Assembly: GCF_932294415.1 (NCBI RefSeq)
Contig: NC_065538.1
Coordinates: forward strand, 11,972,330-12,036,329
DNA: 64,000 bases
Origin: Quercus robur
Taxonomy: Eukaryota > Streptophyta > Magnoliopsida > Fagales > Fagaceae
Direction of reading: 5' to 3'
Below the pieces are notes generated by a model. That model ran no database searches. It was not told the DNA's origin and saw only the letters and a list, made by a program, of their open reading frames with translations. The position numbers and the translations under genes are program-made. This document shows positions 34,412-46,396 of the stretch, one piece after another (within the stretch, counting starts at the first letter, position 1; the number at the start of each line of letters is the position of its first letter).

Positions 34412-35054
34412 TATTTCCTATACTAAAAACGCAATCAAATAAAATAACTGAATGACAAAGGAATAGTAACTTCATTCCTCAACCTGCACATCCCATTTTG
34501 AAATGAAAAAAGTATAAAGAGGACTTAAAAAAGCTGGAAGGACCAGCTATCACAGAATCTGCAGCGTTGCATGGCCAATGCGCACATTTTTTGGAAGATA
34601 AATGCAAAAACAACAATCTTAAAAGTTTTTCTTGAGTTAATGCAAAAGCCTCAGTTCAGGGATATATTATTTTGTCCGAGTTGTTCTACTTCTCTTTTTT
34701 GATGGGGTAAATCTAAAGGACAACTTTTCCTGCTTAAGTTTCTGAACCATAGTGAATACCTGCATTGAGATAAAGATTTAAGAGCAGATAATTGACAATG
34801 CAAATATGAATGACATTTTATGATTTCGCCAATCCAAATATGAATAAAAAGGAAAAGAAAATGCCTTCCTAAGAATTAAATCCATTACTCACCTCCTAAT
34901 TAAAAACACGTAATTTTGAACCGAAGCTCCAATTTTGCAACTAATTAATGGGTTTAAAATTCACATAATATGTTTTGTTTTATTCTAACTAAAGCTTATT
35001 AGAATACAAAACTCAAAATTCATTCATAAAAGTATATCAGACACCTGTACATAT
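34313..35054. other. No gene seen
   Basis: AT-rich, with a TA microsatellite at about 34386-34411. Nothing else is recognised. Confidence 0.4.
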
Positions 35055-35893
35055 CAGGGACAAATCCAAGTAGGAGTCCAAGGGAGCCTGAGCCTTCCCT
35101 GGTCCAATATATATATATATATATATATAGTTATTATATATTTTATTTTTTTAGTTGGGCCCCGTTCCAAAACTTTAGTTCCTCTTTCTCCCCAATCAGC
35201 CTAGCTGGTCTAACTCAAATAGCAACTATTCAACCCTAAAACTTAACAAAAACAATAAAAATATTCACAATGGTGATTGTATTTTAGCAATTATATATAT
35301 ATATATATATATATATATTACCACCAAAGAACCAAAAAAACATGTGTTATAGGAGAAATTAAAGCTAAATTTTTTATAACTATGGTAAACTGGTATAAAT
35401 ACCAGTTGACTGTGGCGAGTTGTTAAAAATAAAATACAATATTTTATTAAAATTATATTTTTTCATTCTATTAAAAAACTCAAATTCTTTCTCTTCCTTT
35501 ATTATTTTAATGAGTTGTTTATATTATTTTAAATAAAGTGATAAAAAAAAGAACATTTGATATTGAGCGTATTGTAAAGTGATGTGGTAAAATAGATAAA
35601 GTAGGTTTTTTAGGTGCTAAACGCTAAAATTTTTAGGACCACCATTGTGAATGCTCTAACTTCAACAACAACAAAAATCCTAACCAACCTAGTATTTTTT
35701 TAAAAAAAAACATTATTTTGTTTTTGTTTTTGTCTTTGTTGGTAGATGATTGCATCTTAATGTATTTAGAAGTAACGATTTTGTGTATTTATAATTTTTT
35801 AATACACTATGGATGCCTATTTGGAGTTTTTTATTTTTTATTTTCCCCTTTATACTCCTGCCCCTGCTAGCTTAAAATCCTGGATCCGTCCTT
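35055..35893. mobile_element. hAT-like element, diverged
   Basis: Left end CAGGGACAAATCC and right end GGATCCGTCCTT are degenerate versions of the CAGGGGCGGATCC termini of plant hAT elements. TACATAT occurs on both sides (about 35048-35054 and 35893-35899), a partial 8-bp duplication. It contains TA microsatellites and a nested MITE at 35261-35657, and no transposase. Confidence 0.5.
35261..35657. mobile_element. MITE nested in the hAT-like element
   Basis: Inverted ends ATATTCACAATGGTG and CACCATTGTGAATGCTCT. AT-rich, no coding sequence. Same style as the GAGCAT-ended elements elsewhere in the window. Confidence 0.5.
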
Positions 35894-36910
35894 ACATATC
35901 AGCCATAATGTATCTATATTGGTGGCTTCTGCCATACCAGCCAACATATCATTTGCTTCATAGATTATCATATTGGTCTGATAAAGTTCCCATTGCAACT
36001 GCAATGGAACATTGTAGCATTATCAATATTGCAAACTAGAGAGATGTTTCACCAAACTCTTTCACCCTTTTTTTTTTTGTTTTTTTAATTTAGCATTTTA
36101 GCTACTTCCAATGTTCTTAAGGTGTAGAACCATTTTCTAACCTATTGGAAATTGAAATGGATACTCAAGATAATAGAAAAAAGAAAACAGTAAGCAAGAA
36201 TTTTAGATCCAACTCCTTACATTGAGCTAGAATCACAACCAAATTTTGTCATCTCCACAACTGATCATATTGAACGATGTATCTTAAACCATATCTGACA
36301 TTAGCAAATCAATGTGCCTGGACTTCATCTATTTCAGATACTGAACGTATATTTTCATGGGGAGGGGCAAAAATCCCAGAGTGAGAGGGAGAAAGTAGTT
36401 TTTTTTTTTTTTTTTTCATTGTTTTGGGTGGGAGAGTTGTGAGAGGAAACGTTAAGGTAGCAGAAATGATTGATTCATTACTTTTACATTAGCATATTAT
36501 TAGCAATGAATTTATAGAGGGAACAAGGAGGAAAAGAGGGATTTTTTTTTGCACATCCAAAATGGCCTAAATGGCAAATTTCAAAAAGGAAGTGGGTTAG
36601 CAAAAACTTTGCATGTTTATATACATAATTAGTACTATTTTTACATCCTATTGCAATCACTTTATAATTCGACATTGTCATATCATGGAACACTTGAGGT
36701 GCAGGATTTAGACTACCTTTCTAATAGAAGATGTCAATCCCATGCTCGAAAGGGCCTTGCCATCCACATACTTCCAAGTCATAGTTTCTTTGTCTTGTAT
36801 CCCAGACAATTGGTTCCCCCCACCTTCATGCCAAGAGAAAGAAATCAAGGATCATGGATTGCAAAGTCATGAAGGTGCGGAGAATGCTCAAAGAGCTCTT
36901 GAAACCAAAG
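35894..36910. other. No gene seen
   Basis: No recognisable coding sequence. T-runs at about 36068 and 36401. Positions 36640-36910 have higher complexity but no family I can name. Confidence 0.35.
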
Positions 36911-37590
36911 TGTCTCAAGATCCAGCAAGCCCAACCTGATGTCAGTCCAAGCCTAAAAGCTTTCCTTGAAGACTAGAATAGCAGCCCATTATTTTTTTTA
37001 AAAAATTATTAATTAAGTCAAATTGTCTTTATTTAGTGTCTCTTAGGATGAATCAGACTTTATGTTTTATTTCTCTTAGGCTGACAAGTAATTTATTGTG
37101 TTTCTAAGTTCCTAAGAGTTATATTTGACTTTGGTCAAATTAAGTGAATGTATTTATTATTATTTTTCTTTTCCTATTCTTGGGGAGTTGTTCCAAGCTC
37201 TATTTAAGCCTTTGGCTAAATTTAATAAAAAACAGTGTATTTTCAGAATTAAAAACCTTGTGTGTTTTTTAGAAGATTGATTTCTTCTAAATTATCTCTT
37301 ATTCCCTTGGGTGGATTCCTTTGGGTGGCGAGAATCGGTTTCTGTCTCTTAGGTGGTGTTAATTTGTATCCCATAGAGTGGTGAGCCAAAATAGTTCTAT
37401 ATCCTTAGCTAAATTCCTTGGGGTGGTGCTATCTATATCCCTTTGGGTTTACTTAGGTGGTGAGCTTATCTATCCTTTAAGTTATTGAGTGTTTTTTCTT
37501 ATCCCATAAAACCAGAAAATACAAAATATATTCATCCAGCCTATTTCCATTTATTATATCAATTAAGTTTGGGTTGCCCCTTATAAATCC
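36911..37590 (+). repeat. 5' LTR of gypsy element
   Basis: It begins TGTCTCAAGATCCAGC and matches 42741-43430 throughout (about 680 bp), with minor differences. Right after it, GGTATTAGAGC (37591-37601) resembles the initiator tRNA-Met primer-binding site TGGTATCAGAGC. The exact LTR end is not certain because similarity to the 3' copy reaches into the GGTATYAG word. Confidence 0.7.
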
Positions 37591-37639
37591 GGTATTAGAG
37601 CTTTGGTTCAATGGTTGGACATCATCGACATGGAAACAA

Positions 37640-38715
37640 TGGTGAGATACTTGAAAGGGATCATTGAGATTTTGAAATGGATGATTTAAGGAGACAACTT
37701 TAGCAACTCCAAGAGCATTTAGAGTTTTACAAGAATGAAAGGCAAGGTCCCAGAGATCATAATTCAAAATCTGAAGCTGTTAGCAATGATGAAGAGGAGA
37801 ATCCATTTCACCGTGCCCCTAGTCATTCCTCCTGTGGGAGCATTCCACCCCATCGTCGTCATCTCAGAAACTTACAATAAGGTTATGATATGAAGGTGGA
37901 CATTCTAGAATTTGAAGGGAAAATGCAACCTGATGATTTCATTGATTGGCTAACTACTATGGAGCGAATCTTTGATTTCAAAGATATTCTAGATAATCGC
38001 AAGGTGAAGATTGTTGCAATCAAGCTGAGAAAACATGCTTCAATTTGGTGGGAGCATCTCAAAAGGCAGCGACAACGGGAAGGAAGAGATCGTATTGAGA
38101 CTTGGGAAAAGATAAAAAGAGAGCTCAAGAAAAAATACTTGCCTGATCACTTCAAGCAAGATGCTTTTTTGAGATTTCATAATTTCAAACAAAATGAGCT
38201 TTTTGTGGAGGAGTATACAACAGAGTTTGATCATCTTATGACTTGATGTGATATTGTAGAACCAAAGGACGAGCAAATGATTGCTCACTATCTTGGAGGT
38301 TTATGTGTTGAACTCAGTGATGTGGTCTAACTACAAACCTATTGGACCTACAATGATGTTTGCAAGCTTGCTATGAAAGTGGAGAAGTAACTGAAGGAGA
38401 GGCATGGCAGTAACTTTCGATCCTATAATTGAGAGGGTATTTCTAACCGAGGGAGTGATTCCACTTCTAAGGTTGTTGCACTACCCAAGATAGCTACTGT
38501 CAAGCAACCATCAAAGAATGAATTTGCATCAGGTTTTAATCATTCCAACACCGCTGGTACAGGTCGTAGATGTTTCAAATGTCAAGGCTTTGGACATATT
38601 GCTTCTGATTGTCCAAACCGCAAGATAGTTTCTCTAGTGGAGGAAGATGAGGATGATTCAGTATTGGTTGTTCATGAACCTATTGTTTACGATGAGGAGG
38701 TGGTCTTTTGCTGAC
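37640..38715 (+). pseudogene. Ty3/gypsy gag with zinc knuckle
   Basis: Gag N-terminus (FEMDDLRRQL, about 37670-37700) has stops. The best-preserved frame, 37890-38246, is a retrotransposon gag domain (DDFIDWLTTMERIFDF, ASIWWEHLKRQR, WEKIKRELKKKYLP). A TGA ends it at 38244-38246, and the homology continues through further stops to a CCHC zinc knuckle, CFKCQGFGHIASDC (38570-38611), which would bind element RNA. The capsid gene is no longer translatable as one protein. Confidence 0.8.
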
Positions 38716-38811
38716 CAAGGAGAGGCGCTTATTATTCAAAGAAGTCTCAAGGTAGCCTATGCAGAAGATGAATGGCTTTGAAACAATATTTTCCATCCCA
38801 GATGTACTTCT

Positions 38812-39288
38812 CATGGAAAAGTTTATGATGTTATCATTGACGGAGGAAGTTTTGAGAATGTTGTTGCAACAACCATGGTGGAAAAGTTGAAGCTAGAAAC
38901 TGAAAATCATCCTCAGCGATACAAATTCCAGTGGCTTTGCGAAGGCAATGTGGTGAAGGTAAATAAGAGGTGCTTAATTCAATTTTCTATTAGCAAGAAT
39001 TATAAAGATACAATAATTTGTGATGTTGTACCCATGGATGCATGTCATTTGTTACTTGGGAGACCGTGGCAGTATGATAGGAAGACTAGTCATGATGGTT
39101 TCAAAAATACTTATTCTTTTGAACTAGATGGTGTAAAAATAACTTTGGCTCCATTAAGAATGATCCATGTTCCCAAACCTTCACTTAGGGAGGGAAGCAA
39201 TTTATTGACCAGAACTAAGGTGGAGAGAGCATTGAAGAATGTGGCCAGGGGTTTGCTATTATGGTTAGAAAAGAGAAGGATCCAGTGA
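38812..39288 (+). pseudogene. Ty3/gypsy protease region
   Basis: Retropepsin-like domain: YDVIIDGGSFENVV, where gypsy proteases usually have D-S/T-G and this lineage often has DGGS, then CDVVPMDACHLLLGRPW, the conserved C-terminal part. The frame closes at 39286-39288, and the linker to RT continues in another frame from 39261. It would process the polyprotein if intact. Confidence 0.75.
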
Positions 39289-40145
39289 ATATTCCTCATT
39301 TGTTGATACTCTTTCTTAAGGAGTTTGGTGATGTCATTCCTGATGAAATTCCTTTTGGTTTCCCACCTATGAGAGATATGCAGCACTGCATTAATCTTGT
39401 GTCTGGTTCTGTTTTGCCTAATAAACCAGCTTATAGAATGAATCTGAAAGAGCATGAAGAGTTGCAATGACAAGTTGAAGAGTTGATAGCAAAAGACCTT
39501 GTAATTGAGAGTATGAATCCTTGTGCTGTTCCAACCATCCTTGTTCCCAAAAAGGATGACTCATGGCGTATGTGTATTGACAGTAGAGCAGTAAACAAGA
39601 TCACCATTCAATACTGCTTTCCTATTCCACGGTTAGATGAACTTCTTGACCAGCTTTATGGAGCTATGGTTTTCTCAAAGATTGATCTACGAAATGGTTA
39701 TCATCAAATTCGAATGAGGCCGGGTGATGAATGGAAAACAGCTTTCAAAACTAGAGAAGGATTGTATGAGTGGATGGTGATGCCCTTTGGACTCTCTAAT
39801 GCTCCCAATACTTTTATGCGCTTAATGAATCATATCTTTAAGCCATTCATTGGTCACTATGTTGTTGTGTATTTTGATGACATCTTAGTGTACAACAAGT
39901 CTCAGCAGGAGCATATGGAGCATCTTCATGAGGTGTTTCGAACTCTTCAAGTGCAGAAGCTTTATGCAAATTTGAAGAAGTGTCATTTCCTAACTGATAG
40001 GCTTGTGTTCTTAGGCTATGTTGTTTCAAGTGATGGAATCAAAATGGATCCAAGAAAAATTGAGGCTATACTCAGTTGGCCCATGCCAAAGTCTCTCCAT
40101 GATGTTAGAAGTTTTCATGGGCTTGCTTCCCTTTATCGGCGTTAA
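39261..40145 (+). pseudogene. Ty3/gypsy reverse transcriptase (RNase H missing)
   Basis: The frame from 39261 carries the RT lead-in (FGDVIPDEIPFG, INLVSGSVLPNKPAYRM), stops at 39468-39470, then reopens at 39483-40145 with the full RT core: [46 protein letters not shown] and the catalytic [11 protein letters not shown]. It stops at 40143-40145 just after [11 protein letters not shown]. The RNase H domain, expected next over several hundred bases, is absent. The next bases already belong to the pre-integrase zinc finger. This is an internal deletion, so the copy cannot replicate. Confidence 0.85.
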
Positions 40146-40444
40146 TCATTTCTTGAAGCAAGAAGGTTTTTTATTCAAAGACAACAAACTGTGCATTTCT
40201 CAATGTTCTTTAAGAAGTGAAATTATCCAAGAAGCTCATGGGGAGGTCTTGCTGGACACTTTGGAAGTGACAAAACTCTGGCTCTTGTTCAAGAAAATTT
40301 CTACTAGCCCAAGTTGACTCATGATGTTATGTCTCTTTTGAGAAGCTGCAAAACTTGCTAAATTTCTAAGAGTCACAGCCAGAACACCGGGTTGTATACA
40401 CCATTACTAGTTCCCAAAGCTTTATTGGAAGATGTTAGCTTAGA

Positions 40445-40479
<35 letters not shown>

Positions 40480-41332
40480 TGTTTGCCCTAAACTCAATGA
40501 AACAAGGATTCTATCATGGTGGTGGTTGATCGAATTTCAAAGATAGCTCATTTTGTTCCTTGTAATAAAACTGTAGATGCATCTTCTATTACTGATTTGC
40601 ATTTCAAAGAAATAGTCAAGCTTCATGATGTTTCAAAAACTATCACTTCTGATCATGATTCGAAGTTTGTAAGTCATTTTTGGCATACTCTTTGGAGGAA
40701 GCTTGGGACTACACTGCAATTCAATTCTTCTTACCATCCACAAACAAATGGACAAACTGAAGTTGTGAAACAAAGTTTGGGAAATCTTTTAAGAAGTTTT
40801 GTGGGGAAAAACATTAGACATTGGGATCTTCTTTTAGCTCAAGCCGAGTTTTCTTATAATCGATCCACTAGCCAAACTACTGTCCTTTTGAAGTAGTTTA
40901 TAGCCTTAATCCTACTAGACCACTTGAATTGACACCACCTTCTGTTACCAAAAATTTTAGTGGTGATGTTGAAGAAAGGGCGAAGGAAATAAAGAAATTG
41001 CATGAACAGGTCCAAAATAAGATTGGAAAGAAAAATGAGAAGTACTGCAAGCAAGCAAATAAGCATAAAAAACCAACAGTTTTCAAGGAAGGTGACTTGG
41101 TTTGGATTCATCTAAGGAAGGAAAGATTTCCCTCCAAAAGATCTTCTAAGTTGAAACCTAGCCCTGATGAACCTTTTAAAGTGTTGTAACGGATTGGTGA
41201 GAATGCTTACAAGATTAATGTACCTGGAGATTATAGTGTTTCAGCAACCTTCAACATTTCTAATCTTTCTTCTTACTATGAAGATAAGGAAGACCAAGTG
41301 GACTTGGGGTCAAGTCCTTTCAAGTAGGGGAG
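40146..41332 (+). pseudogene. Ty3/gypsy integrase
   Basis: The zinc-finger region (EIIQEAHG, GLAGHFGSDKTL, SLLRSCKTC) runs at about 40146-40360 with a frameshift near 40240. A T-run of about 30 (40449-40478) interrupts the linker. The core domain at 40516-40896 reads VVVDRISKIAHFVPC, TITSDHDSKFVSHFW (second Asp) and YHPQTNGQTEVV (with the final Glu). A frameshift near 40890 leads to the C-terminal part (40929-41189; VFKEGDLVWIHLRKERFP), and the tail ISNLSSYYED stops near 41328. I see no chromodomain. Confidence 0.85.
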
Positions 41333-42722
41333 TGTTAGGATTAGTGCCCTAAAATCTTATTGTATGATGCTATGTATTTTATTATGTATGACTTAATGTT
41401 GTGATTAATAAAGTTGTGATTAATAAAGCTGCTTTATTATTATTTAAAATGATGGCAATATGAATACTTTGACATTATCATATAGTGCATGAGATGCATA
41501 GTATGTGATTTATGTGAAAAGTCACAGAAGATATAAATCACGGGTTCTTTGTAAACTCAAAATTTTAGTTCGTAGTCGGTGATAAAATTGGGCATTTCAT
41601 CTGCGAAGACTATAACATATCAACTAAGATGATTTGTCTTGATCATGGAAGTGGAAACTTCTAATTGACATGTTGATATGTTTTAAGAGTTAAAACATAT
41701 TGAACTGGACCGCTGTGAGATTTATTATTCTCCTAACGATTGTTAAATGAATAATAAATCTACAACTTCCTTTTACATAAACTTTTAATCCTGAGAGAAT
41801 AATGGACCTGATCATGAAGTGTAGATTGCTTAATATATTAGAAGTGAGATCTAAATTAACGATCAAAACATTAGTATGTTGGGCAGCCACATTTAGTGTT
41901 GATGGAACATATATTCTCAAGATGGAATTCATAATTTCTTAACGGAGATTCAAAATATTCCCTTGAGATAAGTTTAATGGGTTTGTTATTCAAAATGTTA
42001 GGCCTAACAACTTTAGTAAATAGTTACTAAAGTATATATTTATGAAATTGGATTTCATAAATATATGATGAATAACTTAATGGATTAAACCGGGTACTCA
42101 AAGATTAAGATGTAGTAATTTACAAAGTGGCAGTCTACTTTCATGACTTTGTATTACTACGAATAGTTTATAAAGGGGTTGCATGTACAATAAAGTCTTG
42201 AGATATAATTTATTAATAAAGCCTAGAGTGCAATTATATTTATATAGTGGTATTAAATATAATTAATGGTAACTTTGGACTTGTCAAGAGTTGACAGAAA
42301 AGCCCAAGGCCCATTGGAGCTAGTGTCTTATTTGTTCCCTTTTGGTCCCACTTCAAGCCACATACTAAAGCCCAATTGGAAAGGCCCAAAAGGCTAATCC
42401 AATTAGATAATCAGTTATAAGGAGAGAAACATACATAATTTATATAACACATAAAAACGTTTGTATGAGTGTGTTAGACACTTTTCTCATTCTCCCTAGA
42501 ACAAACTGATTGAGAGATTACACTTCTTGGGCATAAGTGGAATTGAAGTGAAGATTGAAAGTATTCTCAAGAACTTCTGATCTTCGGTTTTGAAATTCAC
42601 CACACCAAGGTACACTCTCTTATTCTTGAATTCTGAAACTTACATAGTACATGTTATCAATTGCAAATGAAGTAGATCCGTTGTTTTTAATTTTTCCGCT
42701 GCGTACACTTATATTTCCGTCA
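41333..42722 (+). mobile_element. Copia-type solo LTR (1390 bp) in the gypsy PPT
   Basis: Begins TGTTAGGATTAGTGCCC and ends TTATATTTCCGTCA, flanked by GGGAG on both sides (41328-41332 and 42723-42727). It contains a TATA-like ATTTATATAACAC (about 42436-42448) and TTTTTCCGCTGCGTACAC near its end, as in copia LTRs. No internal domain. It sits inside the purine tract of the host gypsy element, between integrase and the 3' LTR, and is therefore younger than it. Confidence 0.8.
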
Positions 42723-42740
42723 GGGAGTATGACACTAGAG

Positions 42741-43431
42741 TGTCCCAAGATCTAGCAAGCCTAACCTAATGTAAGTCCAAGCCCAAAACCTTTCCTTGAA
42801 TACTAGAATAATAGCCCATTATTTTAAAACTTTTTTATTAATTAAGTCAATTTGTCTTTATTTAGTGTCTCCTAGGATGAATCAAACTTTATGTTTTATT
42901 TCTCCTGGGATGACAAGTAATTTATTGTGTTTCTAAGTTCCTAGGAGTCAGATCTGACTTTGGTTAGATTAAGTGAATGTATTTATTATTATTTTTTGTT
43001 TTCCTATGCTTGGGGGGCTATTCCAAACTCTATTTAAGCCTTTGGCTGAATCTAATAAAAAGCAAAGTGTATTTTTAGAATTAAAAACCTCGTGTGTTTT
43101 TCAGAAGATTGATTTCTTCTAAATTATTTCTTATCCCTTGGGTGGATTCCTTTGGGTGGTGAGAATCAACTTCTTTATCTCTTGGGTCATGTTAATCTGT
43201 ATCTCATAGAGTGGTGAGTCAAAATAATTCTATATATTTAGCTAAATTCCTTGGGGTGGTGCTATCTGTATCCCTTTGCGTTTACTTAGATGGTAAGTTT
43301 ATCTATCCTTTAAGTTATTGAGTGTTTTTTCTTATCCCATAAAACTAGAAAATACAAAATATATTCATCCAACCTATTTCCATTTATTATATTGGTTAAA
43401 TTTGGGTTGCCCCGTAGGCCCTTACGAATTC
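42741..43431 (+). repeat. 3' LTR of gypsy element
   Basis: Starts TGTCCCAAGATCTAGC and is colinear with 36911-37590, about 690 bp, with scattered differences. Its end carries CGGTATCAGC, so the exact terminus and a host target duplication could not be fixed. Confidence 0.7.
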
Positions 43432-43641
43432 GGTATCAGCTCCCCTTCACTAAAGGAATAAAAAAAAAAAAAAGGAAAAAAAAAAAAGGTTTAACAAGTA
43501 CACCCTTGACAATAAAAAGATATGCAGCTATATTTAATGATATTTCCATTAAAAAAATATCCTGCTTTACAATTTGTATCATTTTTTAAATATAAGCAAG
43601 GTATAAATTTCACTTTGGCCCACCAACAAAAGTAAGATCTT

Positions 43642-44115
43642 CAAAATAAAACAATGGAGATAGAATAAAACCTCAGCAATGCATGGAAATGCCACGAGAA
43701 GTATGGTGAAAAAATGAGCTTTCCAGGTCACTAATTCAGTGTGCTAAAGGCCTAAGTGTTGGAAAATTATTGAATATTTCGGGAATATTATAAATGCGTA
43801 GTCCCCTCTCTCACATGAATTGTGAGTCTCACCATAAATTTAATTAGTGAGATCCACAATTATGTAAGAGGAAAGAATATGCATTTATGGTATTTCGGGA
43901 GTACCCAATAATTACCTGTGTTAGAAAATTATTGATGTTAGAATGAACAAATCTTAATCCAAAACAAGACCCTCGCTTCTTTTTACTAATATCTTACAAA
44001 ATAAAACAATGGAGACAGAATAAAACCTCAGCAATGCATGGAAATGCCTGGAAAAGTATGTTGAAAAAATGAGCTTTCCAGGTCTCTAATTCAGTGTGCA
44101 AAAGGCCTAAGTGTT
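43642..44115. repeat. 355-bp tandem duplication with a hairpin MITE
   Basis: About 118 bp starting CAAAATAAAACAATGGAGA at 43642 recur at 43997. The spacer holds a diverged hairpin: ATTATTGAATATTTCGGGAA (about 43767) is the inverse of TTTCGGGAGTACCCAATAAT (about 43900), 150-170 bp in total, a probable MITE. No coding sequence. Positions 44116-44497 hold nothing recognisable. Confidence 0.6.
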
Positions 44116-44497
44116 TGGGAGCTGAGCATATCCAAAATTCCAATTGATTTCATTCCAATTTATATGCTTCTAAACACAAGGCAACACTTTGAAATTTTTG
44201 AGTTTTGCTACTCATGTCAGGTTCAGATGAAACCATAGTTTTGTGCATTCCAATTGACATGATAAAATTTACCTTAATTATGATAATATGGTTTTATAAA
44301 TCACCTATTATAACTTCATAATGAATATGATACTATGCATCATTAAGTGCCAATAATTCTGACTACTAGAATTTATTGCAAATAATGCTTCATATTTAAG
44401 AGTATAATTTGTTAGTCAAAAAACAGAAACATTCAAATCTATTTATTTCATAAAAGCACACCCCTGTTACAAAATTTAAGAGAGAGCGAGCACAAAC

Positions 44498-44881
44498 CTT
44501 TTAGATGTAACACCAACAGTCCACATATATCTTTAGACAAATGTGAGAGAAAATATGGACAAACTCTCCAACATTTTTCCTGAAAGCTATGTCGCAGGTC
44601 TGTTTGGTATCAAGTCCGAAATTGTTTTTCAAAAAGTGATCAATTACTTCTCTCCTATTGGCCAAATTAGCTTCTCCATCCAGCATGACAGACGGGAACT
44701 CCCAGAGGCCAGCAAGCAAACCATCATCAGGTCTTTTTACAAGAAGAAATCTATTGTTAGTTTGTCTTCCCTCTAATTTTTCCAGACCTCCTAGTAACTT
44801 TCTACTGTGAATTTGGCTTCCCTCTAATGTTCTCTGACCTCCCAGTAACTCCACAACACATACAGCAGAAAAATCTTGTCT
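44498..44881 (-). pseudogene. MutY-type adenine DNA glycosylase, single exon fragment
   Basis: MutY/MUTYH removes A mispaired with 8-oxoguanine. Its C-terminal Nudix-like domain reads 8-oxoG. This exon carries that domain: RQDFSAVCVVELL, then RFLLVKRPDDGLLAGLWEFP (the signature), then REVIDHFL and FVHIFSHICLKIYV. An acceptor (CAAACAG) precedes 44881 and a donor (AAAAG/GTTTGTG) follows 44498. Two oddities. A 51-bp tandem duplication inserts 17 residues (LLGGQRTLEG... repeated as LLGGLEKLEG...) before the signature. Just after KIYV an extra base shifts the frame, giving a stop at 44501-44503, while the shifted frame would match the family better. No neighbouring exons are found in the 1.5 kb upstream. 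A dispersed gene fragment is most likely. Confidence 0.75.
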
Positions 44882-44950
44882 CTGTTTGACCATTATCACC
44901 ACACCACATAAATAAAACCAGAAGAAGATTAAAACATCAAACATGGACAT

Positions 44951-46396
44951 GCATTAAATACACAAACTCCGGGAAAGATAATCAAATAATCATCCTGTCA
45001 TCACTTTGATCAAATCATGAAGGCTGCCATAAGTGTGCTTAGTATGATCCATGATGCATATATGTTATCAGATAAATTGGATCTTGGCAGGTTAAAGAAA
45101 AATTGAGGAATGAGTCTGCTTAGTAAAAGGATTTTTAGCTTTTCTTTATCACAAGATGGGAGAAACATGACACGTGGAATGCAATTCTTGCATAATCATT
45201 TACTAGCCATCTAAAGTTCTACCTTGATATGTTTAAAATCATATACGAGTAATCTTTGGCTTTATCCGTGTCTATGATGAGCAATATGTGGAAAAGACGG
45301 ATTGTATCAATTCCTTTTTCTATGCATATTATCTTGCATATTGAGTTAAATACTGTAACATCAAGTAGGATGTAGTCATTCATATGCCTCGTTTGGAATG
45401 GATGTAATCATTAATATGCCTCGTTTGGAATGTAGTGCAAATATCGATGTTTAATATACTATGTCTAGGTATCATCTTTAATGTCATGTTTGGTGTCTCA
45501 TTGGGGATTGAGATAAAAAAAACTTGAGTATAAAAGAAGACTTCAAGGACTGGTTTCATTAAACTAACATGGAAGTAGAGTACTAGAGTGAGCAAATTCT
45601 GATAAAGGAAATATATGCTTAAGATGTTATTATCATATATCAACTGAGATGAATACATATATAGTTTCATGGTCAAAGTTGGTCCCCTTCTTCATCTTCT
45701 TTTTGGTTGTTTTATATATAAATTGTTAGTTTAATCTCACTGGAATAACTATTTTAAAACCTATGATTTAGTTGCCTTACAAAGTTTTCTCTAGGGATCT
45801 TAATGGGATTCTGTGAATATTTCAGCCTCACAAAGATGCACACTGATGCAATTCCAATTTCAACAATAGCTGCAATTTCAGAGCTGTGCAGAACTTTCTA
45901 GTGAATGTGGGAATAGAAAAGACAGGTCAAACCAAAAGACATGAATGAAAGAAGCACATTATGAAGAGAGAGCTATTCTCAAATGATTTATTTGAGAAAA
46001 ACCTTTCCCAAGAATTATTCAACACTTGGTTCTCAAATTCAGAGACTACTAGAATTGATGTTTTTATTTTCAATCTTAACTGGCATAAAGTTTAGTTTAT
46101 CCGCATGTTGAATATTGATGGCTTTGCCAATTGTCTGTCTAGAATGATGGCTGCAAAAACTTCATCTAATTCTGTCAGATTTCCTTTGATCATTGTCCTT
46201 CAAAAGAAGGATAATGTTGATTTTAGCCAGTAAAAGACAGAATAGTTACTTGCCTGCTCTGCTCCTACAATAGTCAATGAATATTGGACTGACTATTAAA
46301 TGAACCATGAGCCATGACCATCTACTAAAAGATAACAATCCAATGTTTTCTGATAAAAGAGATGAAAATCTACAAGTAGACAATGATAACTAAGAA
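44951..46396. other. No gene seen
   Basis: AT-rich, with a 40-bp near-repeat of ATATGCCTCGTTTGGAATG (about 45381 and 45416). I find no further glycosylase exons. Confidence 0.4.

Noticed and set aside
35809..36039. 76-codon frame
   Set aside because: Overlaps the right end of the hAT-like element and continues into non-coding sequence; no motif.
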